64,000 bases of DNA from Acanthosepion esculentum (lineage: Eukaryota > Mollusca > Cephalopoda > Sepiida > Sepiidae), in assembly GCA_964036315.1 (NCBI GenBank), contig OZ038485.1, forward strand, positions 101,196,249-101,260,248, written 5' to 3'. The translations under genes and the position numbers were made by a program. Below, piece by piece: positions 54,387-64,000 of the stretch. The notes under the pieces are model-generated. The model was not told the DNA's origin. It worked only from the letters and a program-made list of their open reading frames with translations, and ran no database searches. How positions within the stretch are numbered: position 1 is the stretch's first letter; every line of letters begins with the position of its first letter.

Positions 54387-54800
54387 CTTGTTCATATCTA
54401 TCTCTCTTCATATCTAAGTCTGTTCCCATTTATCTAGCTATCTCTATTTCAGTCTGTTCATATCTATATAACTGTCCACCTCTACTTATATCTGCTTATA
54501 CATACATATCTATCTTCATATCTATGTATCTATCTAAATGTGTTCATATCTATCTCTTGATCTATCAGTCTTTTCATATCTATTTATTTAACTATCTATC
54601 TATGTTTATATCTATCTATGTTTATATCTATCTATTTATCTATCTACATCTTTATATTTATACCTGTCTACTTAAGTATTTATTAGTTTACATCTCTTTA
54701 TATATTACTCCCTATTTATATCTTTGTGTGCGTATTGACATTTATCTACCTACCTATCTATCTATCTATCTATTGCAATATATTCATATCTATCTATTTT
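53820..54800. repeat. Large (TATC)n higher-order block
   Basis: At least eight TATC runs with spacers 'cctatttaaatcaattccta', 'tctatcaaagtctgttcaca' and 'cattctgttcatatctatc', the exact complements of the spacers at 52105-52400. TA run at 53876-53916. The 178-codon frame is an artefact. Confidence 0.97.
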
Positions 54801-54884
54801 TATATAGCATGCTCTAAAGAAGTAATAAATGTTTTTATATCTATTCATCCAACAGATTTTACAAATGTAACCGTTATTTTTAGC

Positions 54885-55050
54885 GGATACTCATAGACGC
54901 CCCAAACAGTATATTTAGCACATCGAATCTAACGACGGTTTCCTCATCCCAGAGGGAGGCAGGGTCGAATACTGCCGGCGAGCGCATATTTTTCCCTAAT
55001 AAGATTTCTCGAACATCCAGGCCGGTAGTCGAAAATAAATAAACATACTG
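54885..55050 (+). mobile_element. tRNA-derived SINE
   Basis: 'ggcagggtcgaatactgccg' gives a B-box-like arm; the tail 'ttctcgaacatccaggccgg' belongs to the same tail family as 42115-42140. Copies of 'acatactgtttaataaataa' and flanking 'gagtatcc'/'ggatactc' surround it as a short inverted match (54892, 55083). Confidence 0.5.
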
Positions 55051-55194
55051 TTTAATAAATAAACGAAGCGTCTACTCAAATATGAGTATCCAATAAAAAT
55101 GTTTAAAGTGATAAACTTTGGTCCCTATCTATCTTATTTATATATGTCAATCAGATTCAATCTATCTTGATAAGTCTCTATCTTCATCTTTTGT

Positions 55195-55870
55195 GTCGTG
55201 ACCCTTGATGACATTATCGACCATGGCCCTCCACAATGTCCTATCCTTTTTACCTCATAATAGATGTTGTCTTTTTGCTATCTCTCCTCGACCTTGCTGC
55301 GCCATACATTTACTCAAGCTCGCTAGGTTATACACTGTTTTCACTGTCTCTCTTGTTTTACCTATGTCCTGTGAGTATCAAATTTTCCAAGCCTTCTTTC
55401 CTTATTATGTGCCCTAGAAATTTCAGTGTCTCATCCTGATGTTAAATATAAGTGTTCATTTTGATTGCATTTTCTCTAAAACATCGTCGTTACTCCCATA
55501 TTCGGTTTATTTTATTCTCAGCATCCTTCTGTAGAACCACATTCATGTTGCTTCAAATCATTCATCTGTGAGGAGATTGTCCAGCATTCACTTCCATATA
55601 GGAGTTTAGTACCTTTTTCTTTGTTTTTCATGAAATTTTATTGTTTCATAATGCTTTGCTTAGCTTTTGAAAGGCATCTTTCGATATCCCAATGCACATT
55701 CGGATTTCAGTGAAATGCTTTCCGCCCTCTGTGTAATTTGCATGATGGGATGTTCCTTTTATAATAACCTTGGCTTCCGTCTTCGTGAAATTTAGTCCTT
55801 TCTTCTTGCTTTCCTTTACTACCTTCGGTAGGAGTTCTTGCAGTTTCGCAATTCTGTCTTCTGTTGAAAC
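55195..55870 (-). pseudogene. Endonuclease-RT LINE, RT thumb to 3' end
   Basis: The minus strand gives 'KLQELLPKVVKESKKKGLNF', 'TKTEAKVII', then 'EIRMCIGISKDAFQKLSKAL', then decayed 'CW/Q...', then 'KFLGHIIRKEGLENLIL', then 3' UTR. Longest collinear copy of this LINE in the window. Several stops. Confidence 0.8.
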
Positions 55871-56224
55871 ACTTTCCAGCTATTTAAATTGTTGTACTTC
55901 AGTCTAAAAACAAACACACAAACACAGTAATTTAAGTACAACACACATACGAAGAAGAAAAGAAGAAAAAAAGAAAAATACTGAATTCTAAAATTAGACA
56001 CACATAAACTAGGGGTAAACAAACACGTGGATATTTTAAATCTACATAAATATTTCAACAGTTAAAAATATTTTAAGAAATATTTCTTGAGTTATGGTCA
56101 AAAAACCTTTTAAACAACATTTAAGACACTATCATCAGTCTTCCGCCAAAAATTAAAACAAAGTCGCATTGCACATCACGTGACATGCACGCTTCACGAC
56201 AAACGCTGTAAACAAACGCTGTAA

Positions 56225-56355
56225 ACAAACACCCAAACACAGTATCTCATTTGATTTCTGAGGAAAGACCTAGGTGGTCTGAAATATTAAATAAATAAAT
56301 ATATACAAAAACACAGAAATAAATACTTTCATAAAAAAAAAAACACCCAATTTTG
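56225..56355 (+). mobile_element. Unclassified repeat with hammerhead-like core, copy 2
   Basis: Core 56258-56284: CTGAGGA, stem AGACC/GGTCT, GAAA. Downstream 'aaatactttcataaaaaaa' equals 28355-28375. The stem differs from copy 1 (AGATCG/CGATCT) on both sides, so pairing is kept despite sequence change. Confidence 0.5.
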
Positions 56356-56374
56356 TTTCATTTATTTTATCCAG

Positions 56375-56377
<3 letters not shown>

Positions 56378-56440
<63 letters not shown>
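56378..56440. repeat. (TA)n microsatellite
   Basis: 31 units. Confidence 0.97.
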
Positions 56441-56441
<1 letters not shown>

Positions 56442-56641
56442 TTTCCTTTATGTAAGGGAGCAAAATAGATTGTTTTTGGTGGGTGGGAGGATCACAAAGT
56501 TTCGATTTCTTCCGCAGCCTTTGCTAATGTTCCGTATCAATTCGTCATACAAAGACACTGACGACGATTACAGGGACAACCGAACATTTTGTGATTTCCC
56601 AAAAGATGTTTATTGTGCTCTCACATGTTAACTAACTAAAG

Positions 56642-56647
56642 CCATAC

Positions 56648-56717
<70 letters not shown>

Positions 56718-56722
56718 GTGTG

Positions 56723-56757
<35 letters not shown>

Positions 56758-56763
56758 GTGTAT
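56642..56763. repeat. (CATA)n-(TA)n-(TG)n microsatellite
   Basis: Compound run, TG from 56717. Confidence 0.95.
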
Positions 56764-56984
56764 AAAATTATGAAAGCGAAGACTTTAGAAACTCATTTTA
56801 TTTTACAAAACCTTTAATTCGGTTTCGTCACATCAGACGAAAATCAGTTTCAAAAATTGTCTTACATTGAGTTCTTTCAATATCTATATCCTCTTTGGAA
56901 TTATCCATATGGATTACCAAATAATATTATTTATCATATATATATATATATACGTCTCCTTTATTCTCGTGTTCCCGACCTTCA

Positions 56985-57420
56985 AATCGCATTTCGGGCT
57001 GTTTTCTTGTGGTTTATGCTTAGTCCCTTCTTCACACTCTTCTTCGCTACCTTCTGTAGGAAATTTTATAATTTCTTTTCCGTGTCTGCTATCAGTACTG
57101 TGTCATCTGCGTATCTTATGTTGTTAAGATTATGGCCACCAACGTTAAATCCCGCTAGGTTTTCCAATTCTCTCAGAATTGCCTCGCTGTATAGGTTGAA
57201 CAGGTCAGGTGAGAAGACGCATCCTTGCCTTACGCCCCTTTCTATTTTTGTATATTCACTGAACTCGTTCTCTATGCGCATGCATGCTGTTTGCTGCCAG
57301 TATAGTTTCTTGATTATTCTGATATCTTTCCCGATTATATCAAGGTTGCTCAGCAGTTCCATCCGATCGTTGTGGCGTACTTTGTCGAAGGCCTTGGTGT
57401 AGTCTATGAAACATTTGAAC
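56985..57420 (-). pseudogene. LINE reverse transcriptase palm fragment with YADD motif
   Basis: A clean 98-codon minus frame reads 'MELLSNLDIIGKDIRIIKKL', 'YWQQTACMRIENEFSEYTKI', 'ERGVRQGCVFSPDLFNLYSE', 'AILRELENLAGFNVGGHNLN', 'NIRYADDTVLIADTEKKL'. It contains the RQGC-SP-LFNLY block and the catalytic YADD of RVT_1. It probably belongs to the endonuclease-RT LINE. It is truncated on both sides; upstream 57420-57365 still reads toward 'FIDYTKAFDKV'. Confidence 0.9.
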
Positions 57421-57594
57421 TGCCCTTATGTATATCCTTAGAAATGAGTCACTTTTTCAAATTACAAATAAAATGAGATTCTTTATCTGTGAATCGCAAC
57501 GTATTCTTATAGAAGATGATGGATAGCTTCTCCGTTTGCTTTCTGAACAGTTTACAATTCAAAGTTTTCCTTCTCTTAGACTCGTTGCCACTTA

Positions 57595-58260
57595 TGACTA
57601 CTTTTATGTGCCGTGTTCCCTCAAGACGTATTGTTGGCTCCCCACATCTTCCTGTCCTTTGTTGCTCTTAATACGTTTTGTCCTTTTTTTATTTCTCCCA
57701 AACCCTTCTACCATCCATTAACTCAAGCTTATCCGGTATCTTGCTTTCCTCTGTCCCTCTTTCGTTCAATTTGTCCTGTGAGTATCAGATTTTCCAAGCC
57801 CTCCATCCTCATTACGTGCCCCAAAATTTCAACTGCCTCTTCCTGCTGTTAAGTATAAGTTTCCTTTTTGTATTCGTTTTCTCCCAAACTTTGTCGTTGC
57901 TCACATGTTCGGTCCATGGTATCCTCAGCATCTTTCTGTAGGACCTCATTTCTGTAGCTTCATGTCTCTTCTTCATCTTTGAGAAGATTGTCCAGCATTC
58001 ACTGCCATGCCAGAAGGACATATATCACGTAACAGTTCAGTACTCTTTTCTTTGTTTCTAATGAATTTTTTTTGTCTCTTAATACTCTGCTTAGCTTTTG
58101 GAAAGCATCTTTGGCCATCCGAATGCGTCTTCGGATCTCAGTGTCGCACTTTCCGTCCTATTTTAGAAAAATTCCCAGATATTTCAATTTCTGTACTTGT
58201 TTGATTTTCCTATCCTCAATTTGTAATTTGCTTTTTGGGCCCATCGTTATGCTGATAACA
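57595..58260 (-). pseudogene. Endonuclease-RT LINE, C-terminal remnant
   Basis: The minus strand reads 'IKQVQKLKYLGIFLK', 'EIRRRIRMAKDAFQKLSRVL', then 'FWHGSECWTIFSKMKKRHEA', 'MRSYRKMLRIPWTEHVSND', then 'KFWGT'. In the element's own order the RT fragment at 57.0-57.4 kb should precede this, but on the minus strand it follows it. The two are therefore separate insertions or rearranged. Confidence 0.8.
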
Positions 58261-58499
58261 ATGCATTGTCTTCTTGTACTTCTAGAGAGCCCAGCTGTTT
58301 AACCCAAAGCTGGTGGTGTCGGGAGAAGAAAGGAATCTCATTTCTCTTCCGAATTGAACACCACAGACTTGCCTGGAATTTGAACTCGGCTCGACGACTC
58401 GCGTTCCGCGCCGAGATCAATTCCCCTACCCGAACATTCTATCCGTCATAACACCCAGTCTAGTAAATTTATACCAGGCGCATGCATCACAGACAGATG

Positions 58500-58735
58500 T
58501 ACTCGATATGGTGAGCGGTTTTGATAAAATAGACACGTAACCTTGTACCCAAGGCAGAAACACCTGGAGGTCCGGAAATCTAGTCCGTTCAGAAGCTCTG
58601 CGATTGAAGGTGTTTTCAGATATTGCCCCAAAGTTGTCTTGGCATATCTCCCGGCATAAAAACTTGCTTCATCACTCTTCCCGGGCAGAGATGTTTCGAG
58701 ATGTTCAGTTCGTCAACACTAGGGGATATCACAAA
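58500..58735. repeat. Unclassified repeat near (ATT)n
   Basis: 'cgatatggtgagcggttttg' and 'ataaaatagacacgtaac' resemble 59596-59635 ('cgatatggtaaaaagatttt'). Both lie beside (ATT)n arrays, possibly internal parts of the R4/Dong-like element. Confidence 0.4.
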
Positions 58736-58739
58736 ACAT

Positions 58740-58757
58740 TATTATTATTATTATTAA

Positions 58758-58801
<44 letters not shown>
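58740..58801. repeat. (ATT)n microsatellite
   Basis: About 20 units with one AAT interruption. Confidence 0.97.
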
Positions 58802-58802
<1 letters not shown>

Positions 58803-59054
58803 ACAAAATGATTGACGTAACTCTTCCAATACTTTTCAACAGTTAATTGAAGAACGCGATTTGAGAAAAGATATAGTAAAGAAAATACAATGTTTGACAA
58901 TACTAAACAATATTTCGACAGAATGTCTGCCTTCTTCAGGTTATATTTAAGCAATTTTTCTATGAATATAAAAAATATATATTAAATATAAATATTTTTT
59001 ATACTTGAAAAAAATGTTTATCTTTTCTTAAATCACGCTCTTCTCTTAACTATG

Positions 59055-59505
59055 ATTATTATTATTATTATTATTATTATTATTTTATTTCCTTTGATTT
59101 CCGGTGTGTGCACATTTCTTTCCGGGTGTGACACGGAGACCTAAGTTTAGAAATGGCATCATAACATTTTCCACTGACCGATTAAAAAAATATATATATT
59201 ACACAGATAAAGCCCTTCGTAAGATGTAGGCTGTACTGGTGAGAACAATGTTTTGTATTTCTTTAAGGCATGGGCTTCCAGGAATCCCTTCAATGAGTCT
59301 ACTCGAATCTTTTCCAACCAATCCGAGTGCTCCAAATATAACAGGAATTTTTGATGTTCCTATGTGCCACATTTTTGAGATTTCTATTTCAAGGTCCTTG
59401 TATTTTGATAGCTTTTTGAAGATCTTCAAAAATACATTGCAGTCTGCAGGGACTGCAATATCAATAAGGAAGAACTTTTTGTTATTATCATTATTATTAT
59501 TATTG
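59055..59505 (-). mobile_element. R4/Dong-like retrotransposon 3' end, copy 1, bracketed by (ATT)n
   Basis: The minus strand reads 'FLIDIAVPADCNVFLKIFKK', 'LSKYKDLEIEISKMWHIGTS', 'KIPVIFGALGLVGKDSSRLI', 'EGIPGSPCLKEIQNIVLTST' and 'AYILRRALSV'. This resembles the C-terminal restriction-enzyme-like endonuclease region of R4/Dong-clade LINEs (iDvavP-d, KY-dLe-ei-W, vpvviGalG). (ATT)n flanks both ends (59055-59088 and 59478-59505). The 5' end is truncated inside the ORF. Confidence 0.75.
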
Positions 59506-60420
59506 AGTGAGAGTGCATTCCGACGAAAAAGTAACACTGGGGTGCAAATATACGAAACCCAATATACGACACCCAGTGTATATCAGTCACATGTGCACGA
59601 TATGGTAAAAAGATTTTGATAAAATCTGTGCGTAATTTTGAAAGTGGGTTCCATTTTTAAATAACTTCAAGTGGTGTAACCCAGTCCACTGGTACATTCT
59701 CCGATATAACGTCTTCACAAATATGCCACCCACGTTACCTTTAAACTTAAACATAAATTAAACCTCTCTGCACTGGGCCATGATACACCCCAGTTCTCTC
59801 GTTCTTGAAAAGAGATGTCCAGAGCGTCTACTTTAGTGCGCCTGATCAGTTATTATTATCATAATTGCTGTTTTGCCTCTCCTTTGTATAGTACGAATTG
59901 CCGCCAATTCTCAGAGATGATTTCAAGAAACAATATGTCTTTTGTATCAGGAGATGCAAACAGACGAGGCAAGATGACATAAGAGAGAGAGAAAAAAATG
60001 ATCATTGTATGGCAAGAAATCGACGCAAGATGTAAGAAGTACACTTGGGTATGACTTTTTGTCATCCATATATTTTAGAGCTGACAGGAATTTGATCCAC
60101 ATATTGGTTTCCTCCTTTTGATACCATTCCCAAAGCATGAATAACAACTAGTAATGTTGTTGTATTGAGATATTATCAGCGTCATCATTATTATTAGTAG
60201 TAGTAGTTTATATTCAATGAGTGCTAACACCGTGCAAACTGATGCAAGATGATTTCTGGATGTTTATAGAATCTGCATCGGGTTTCAGTATGTCTTTGGT
60301 AATTTCTATTTAGCAAGCATTGGTCTTGTGCAACAAGGATAAAACCTACGGTTCCAGCTTTTAACCCTGTACTACGTAACTACTGATTTATAAGGGTTTT
60401 GTCTACATCAGTTTGTTTGT
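59506..60420. other. No complete feature recognised
   Basis: 59596-59840 has a paralogue near 58500-58735. The two ~67-codon minus frames at 59859-60147 overlap and have no domain I recognise. Confidence 0.3.
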
Positions 60421-60423
60421 TAG

Positions 60424-60759
60424 TTATTATTATTTTTATTTTATTTCATTTGATTTCTGATGTGTACACATTTCTTTCTGGGTCCCGCCCAGAAATCTAA
60501 GGTCAGAAATGGCATCATGACATTTTCAACTGACCAATTAAAAACAAAATCGCACGCACACATGTTTTACATAGATAAAGCCCGTCGTAAGTTGTGGGCT
60601 GTACTGATGCGAACAATTTTTTGTATTTCTTCAAGACATGGGCTTCCAGGAATACCTTCAATGAGTCTACTCGAATCTTTTCCAACCAATCCGAGGGCTC
60701 CAACTACAACAGGGACTGTTGATGTTCCCATGCGCCACATTTTGGAGATTTTGATTTCA

Positions 60760-60807
<48 letters not shown>

Positions 60808-60808
60808 G
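60424..60808 (-). mobile_element. R4/Dong-like 3' end, copy 2, bracketed by ATT
   Basis: Same 3' end as copy 1 ('catttgatttctgatgtg', 'tttctttctgggtcccgcc'), with coding text decayed by frameshift. It stops at 'gagattttgatttcag', where (TTA)n starts (60760). The 5' truncation point differs from copies 1 and 3 but the neighbour is again ATT. Confidence 0.75.
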
Positions 60809-60955
60809 TATTTTAATTCTGATTGTTCCTTAATTCCTCATTTAGTTAGCACGTGTGTTACGCCCTGGCAATACCTCCTAAATAATTGACTATTCCGTTT
60901 TGATCGCGAGGAAAGACGAGAAATGCATATTAGAGACGCTGTTTGGTTTCACTGC

Positions 60956-60956
<1 letters not shown>

Positions 60957-61014
<58 letters not shown>
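60957..61014. repeat. (GAAA)n microsatellite
   Basis: About 14 units. Confidence 0.97.
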
Positions 61015-61015
<1 letters not shown>

Positions 61016-61224
61016 CATGATTTCAGAGGCAATAACGCTCTAAGATGTTTCACATCTACTTTAGTGAAATGGGAAAATATTTCATTTTCAAATCTTTTCA
61101 TTTGTACCCTCTTACTTCTTTAAATAATAACATGCATTCATCCATATGATTATTATTGTAAATATTTTATTAAATTTGTTAAGCTTAAATATTTAAAGGT
61201 GCAATAGGGGAATTTCCACGGGTA

Positions 61225-61350
61225 TTTTATAGTCGTAGAACTCGCCATGAGCTTATTCACTCATTAACTGAGGAATTATGAGACCAGCTTCTGTAGCCTT
61301 GGATGGCAACTGGTCTACCGCATAAAGAAATGGCAACCTACTACCGGAAA
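61225..61350 (+). mobile_element. SINE fragment
   Basis: 'ctgtagccttggatggcaac' matches 62240-62262 ('tatagccttgggtggcaacc') and 43254-43274. Confidence 0.5.
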
Positions 61351-61496
61351 AAATCGAAAAATACATGATCAGCTAAGTGTGTATCATGCATGGCACATAA
61401 CTGACTGACTGAATGTCGCCGTAGTCACTCTGATAAAACGCCAACAAACTAGGAGTCTTTTCAACACTTCAGGCAATGTCTTTACAGTGTTGTTTC

Positions 61497-61515
61497 ATTA
61501 TTATTATTATTATTG
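61497..61515. repeat. (ATT)n microsatellite
   Basis: About six units. Confidence 0.9.
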
Positions 61516-62115
61516 CGAACCTCTCCGACTCTTACATGTTTCGGCCGGATGATGATGATTATATCTTAGCTCATACCCACGACATAGACGATAATACACC
61601 AAGCTAGCACCATCAATTTATAAAGTCACTTGTGCTAAAACGAACTGGGAGACAGCTTTTGAAGCCAACGAAACACAACTTTTACTATTTCAATATATTT
61701 AATATCCAAATAGAATTGGAGAAATAAATAAAATGAAGTGTTTGCTGGCAATTTAGATTTGCGGACAGCTTAGGAGAAATACGTCCAAGTATCTTATAAA
61801 CAGTCCTTGTTAAGGAGAAGGTCACTTTCAGTCCACGTCTAGCTTCTTCAGATAGTAGTAATTTCTGTTAACTTTGCCGGGTCTGTTCTCCCTTAACCTT
61901 GTGGGATCGTGGTGAATGGCGCAGCTTACTTTGTGCTGCTTGAGTAATGTGATGGAAGGAAAAGAGAGTGCGTCTTTGGTCTTTATATTGCTAGTGCCTT
62001 ACAAGGGCAGTGATTGGTTCTTTCTTTAACCAGTCAGCGTCCTCGTTTTATTCTGTGCTTGATGAATTTTATTTTCTGATTTATTACTCTCAATTTCAAT
62101 ATTATAAGCAAAGTC
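61516..62115. other. No recognised gene
   Basis: Mixed sequence. 'cttacatgtttcggccggat' near 61530 contains the complement of a CCGAAAC motif like those in the hammerhead-like repeats, without the other half of the core. Confidence 0.25.
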
Positions 62116-62119
62116 TTTC

Positions 62120-62345
62120 CTTAACACACGAATTCCAGTCGGATTCATTACATTCACTTACGTGCTAATATCTTTGGGAAAGGTATGAATTCTATTCTTC
62201 TCCCCCGAGCTATGGATAAATAGAAAGAAAGACCGGGGTCTATAGCCTTGGGTGGCAACCGATCTAGGAGAAGGAAATATTCTGAATTCAAAACCGGCCT
62301 GGAGAAAGTCGGGCTCCGTCAGGCTATCTTGCCGAAGAGACACCA
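62120..62345 (+). mobile_element. SINE, longest copy of the 'cattcacttacgtgc' family
   Basis: Core 'cattcacttacgtgctaata' plus 'tctttgggaaaggtatgaat', then 'tagccttgggtggcaaccg', then 'attctgaattcaaaacc'. Relatives are at 9566, 13355, 15235, 36245, 43150 and 61225. The overlapping 94-codon minus frame is not conserved in relatives. Confidence 0.65.
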
Positions 62346-62428
62346 CTTCTCCTGCGGCTGCAGTAGATGTGGTGCCCCTTCGACCCTGATGGTTCACAGG
62401 ATAAAAAGAATATCTGTAAAAGGACAAT

Positions 62429-62576
62429 ATGAATAAAGACAAAAGGAAAACTTATCTTAGCCGACATGCTTCATCCTTTGTGCAACTTTATCAAGGTAAA
62501 CGTATTTGCCTTTATAAATCCCCACACAGAACGAAACGTGTCAACTAAGATAAGTTTTCCTTTTGTCTTTATTCAT
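62429..62576. repeat. Perfect 32-bp inverted repeat, 84-nt loop
   Basis: Arms 62429-62460 and 62545-62576 are exact complements ('atgaataaagacaaaaggaa' onward). The loop contains GACATGC and GAAACGTGTC. An (ATT)n array begins seven bases later. Confidence 0.95.
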
Positions 62577-62582
62577 TGTAGA

Positions 62583-62628
<46 letters not shown>

Positions 62629-63120
62629 GTTGTTGTTGTTGTTGTTGTTTTTATTGTTTTTATTTCCTTTGATTTCTGGCGTGTGCACATTTCTTTCCGG
62701 GTCCCGCCCAGAGACCTAAGGTTAGAAATGGCATCATGACACTTTCCACTGACAAAAAAAAAACAAAAACAAAACGAAACAAAACAAAACAAAAAACAAA
62801 CACACATATTTTACATAGATAAAACTCTTCGTAAAGTGTGGGCTGTGCTTGTGAGAACAATTTTTGTATTTCTTTGAGGGATGGGCTTCCAGGAATCCCT
62901 ACAATTAGTCTAATGGAATATTTTCCAACCAATCTGAGGGCTCCAACTACAACAGGGATTGTTGATGTTCCCATGTGCCATATTTTTGAGATTTCGATTT
63001 CAAGATCCTTGTATTTTGATAGCTTTTTGAATATCTTCAAAAATACATTACAGTGTGCAGGGACTGCTATATCAATAAGGAGGCACTTTTCTGCTTGTTT
63101 ATTATTATTATTATTATTAT
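62583..63120 (-). mobile_element. R4/Dong-like 3' end, copy 3, bracketed by (ATT)n
   Basis: Best coding copy. The minus strand reads 'KCLLIDIAVPAHCNVFLKIF', 'KKLSKYKDLEIEISKIWHMG', 'TSTIPVVVGALRLVGKYSIR', 'LIVGIPGSPSLKEIQK', then a frameshift near 62860. The 3' side is (ATT)n plus seven GTT units at 62583-62650. The 5' side is (ATT)n at 63099-63120. An A-rich CAAAA tract lies at 62755-62795. Confidence 0.8.
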
Positions 63121-63502
63121 CGTGTTTTCTCGTTGTTTCAGTCTTTAAAAGATCATTTTTCAGGAATGGTAATAGGTACAAATATTAGAAATAATAGCAA
63201 TTTATAATATTTTTATTCGACTTCTATTTTCTCTCATTAATTTAAAATTTTTTTTGTTTTCATTCTTTCCTGAAAAAAGAAAGAAAAGAAAAGAAAATGC
63301 CAGGAAAAAGAACGAGAACATTACAGCAATCAATTATACCAACAGTAAAAGATGGTTGCTTTCCGACGAGATATTTCGGTCGTAAGGCCATGTACTCAGT
63401 GACCTCTTACCACTTCCTGACAGATGTTAACTTGTTTCACTAAAGTCAAAACTGAAAGGCAATACAAGAATTTACCTGCGTTTTTTTTTAAATTCTTCAA
63501 CA

Positions 63503-63521
63503 TCATTATTATTATTATTAT

Positions 63522-63561
<40 letters not shown>
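63503..63561. repeat. (ATT)n-(AGT)n microsatellite
   Basis: Six ATT units, then fourteen AGT units. Confidence 0.95.
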
Positions 63562-63780
63562 TGCAGAAGTAAGTAGTAGTTAAAATTGATTTTCGCAATA
63601 TTTTATGGATAAATAAATGTTTATTTCTTTTATCATTTTCTCTCTTTTTACATATTGACATTTTTTATTTTTCTATTTCATTCTTCCTTGTTTCCCTGTT
63701 TTATTTTTTCTATGACATTTTTTGCTTGATATGTGAAACAACTAAAATTTATCACCTCGTCACTCGTTCATTTATGTCGG
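63562..63780. other. No recognised feature
   Basis: T-rich unique sequence. Confidence 0.25.
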
Positions 63781-64000
63781 CGTCTTCTTCTTCTTCTTCT
63801 TCTTCTTCTTCTTCTTCTTCTTCTTCTTCTTCTTCTTCTTCTTCTTCTTCTTCTTCTTCTCTCCGCTTCTTCTTCTCTCCGCTTTTTCTTGTACCTTAAC
63901 TTCATCTTCCCCATCCTTTTCCTACTGCCCCTCCACCCTTTCCTCTTCTTCCACCTTTTATTTCCTTTTCCTCTCTCTTTCTCTTTCTCTTGAACTCCTT
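63781..64000. repeat. (CTT)n microsatellite and pyrimidine tract
   Basis: About 27 CTT units to 63860, then C/T-rich sequence to the window end. The leucine/serine-rich frame is an artefact. Confidence 0.95.

Noticed and set aside
63374..63399. CTGAGTA...GAAAT on the minus strand as another hammerhead-like core
   Set aside because: Core position 8 is wrong and stem II is only two or three pairs.

Overview
The window looks like animal nuclear DNA, probably from a cephalopod mollusc of the octopus type. It is AT-rich and about 64 kb long. I found no convincing complete protein-coding gene, no rRNA and no functional tRNA. The organism call is inference. It rests on the extreme density of (TA)n, (GATA)n and (ATT)n microsatellites, on tRNA-derived SINEs, and on CR1-like, endonuclease-RT, R4/Dong-like and Penelope-like retroelement debris of kinds I associate with octopus assemblies. 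Almost every long open frame is either a microsatellite read as protein or a stretch of dead transposon. The window is best read as an intergenic or intronic repeat field.

Layout. 1-9 kb: a composite VNTR repeat, 3' ends of a CR1-like LINE (2.05, 5.43 and 8.85 kb) and the C-terminal end of an endonuclease-RT LINE (3.0 kb). 9-14.6 kb: a second composite-repeat copy, a Tc1/mariner-type element inserted in a minisatellite (10.7-11.7 kb), a head-to-head inverted SINE pair (12.0-12.7 kb), a dead transposase (12.8-13.7 kb) and a solo LTR (13.85-14.6 kb). 15-24 kb: minisatellites, a compact non-repetitive island with homeobox-type sites (16.5-16.8 kb), fold-back SINEs and large GATA and GAAA arrays. 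25-26.4 kb: a long solo LTR with three structured repeat units. 27-34 kb: a third sizeable composite-repeat copy, a Penelope-like remnant, tRNA-SINE fragments, a 1.4-kb element of unknown class and LINE pieces. 34.6-43 kb: a pogo-like repeat array, a possible terminal exon (36.45-36.67 kb), a LINE endonuclease domain, mariner debris, a permuted Penelope-like copy, an inverted copy of the 1.4-kb element and a SINE palindrome. 43.4-51.3 kb: a MITE, two more LTRs, a 16-bp satellite, and 30-bp and 28-bp minisatellites. 51.4-58.3 kb: LINE 3' ends and two GATA/TATC blocks in opposite orientation. 59-63.2 kb: three R4/Dong-like fragments, each bracketed by (ATT)n.

Most interesting content. (1) One LTR family has four near-complete copies (13848-14585, 25331-26302, 43675-44150, 50311-51048). 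Each has a TATA-like box 44-58 bp inside the 5' edge, followed by 2, 3, 1 and 2 tandem units of about 240 bp. Each well-preserved unit can fold into a run of five hairpins. The stems show base changes on both strands between copies, and the LTR lengths (738, 972, 476, 738 bp) form a ladder set by unit number. (2) Hammerhead-ribozyme-like cores (CTGANGA, a stem, then GAAA) recur in several repeats, including the pLTR-like part of Penelope-like debris. (3) Inverted SINE pairs would form long dsRNA if transcribed, which matters in a lineage known for heavy A-to-I editing.
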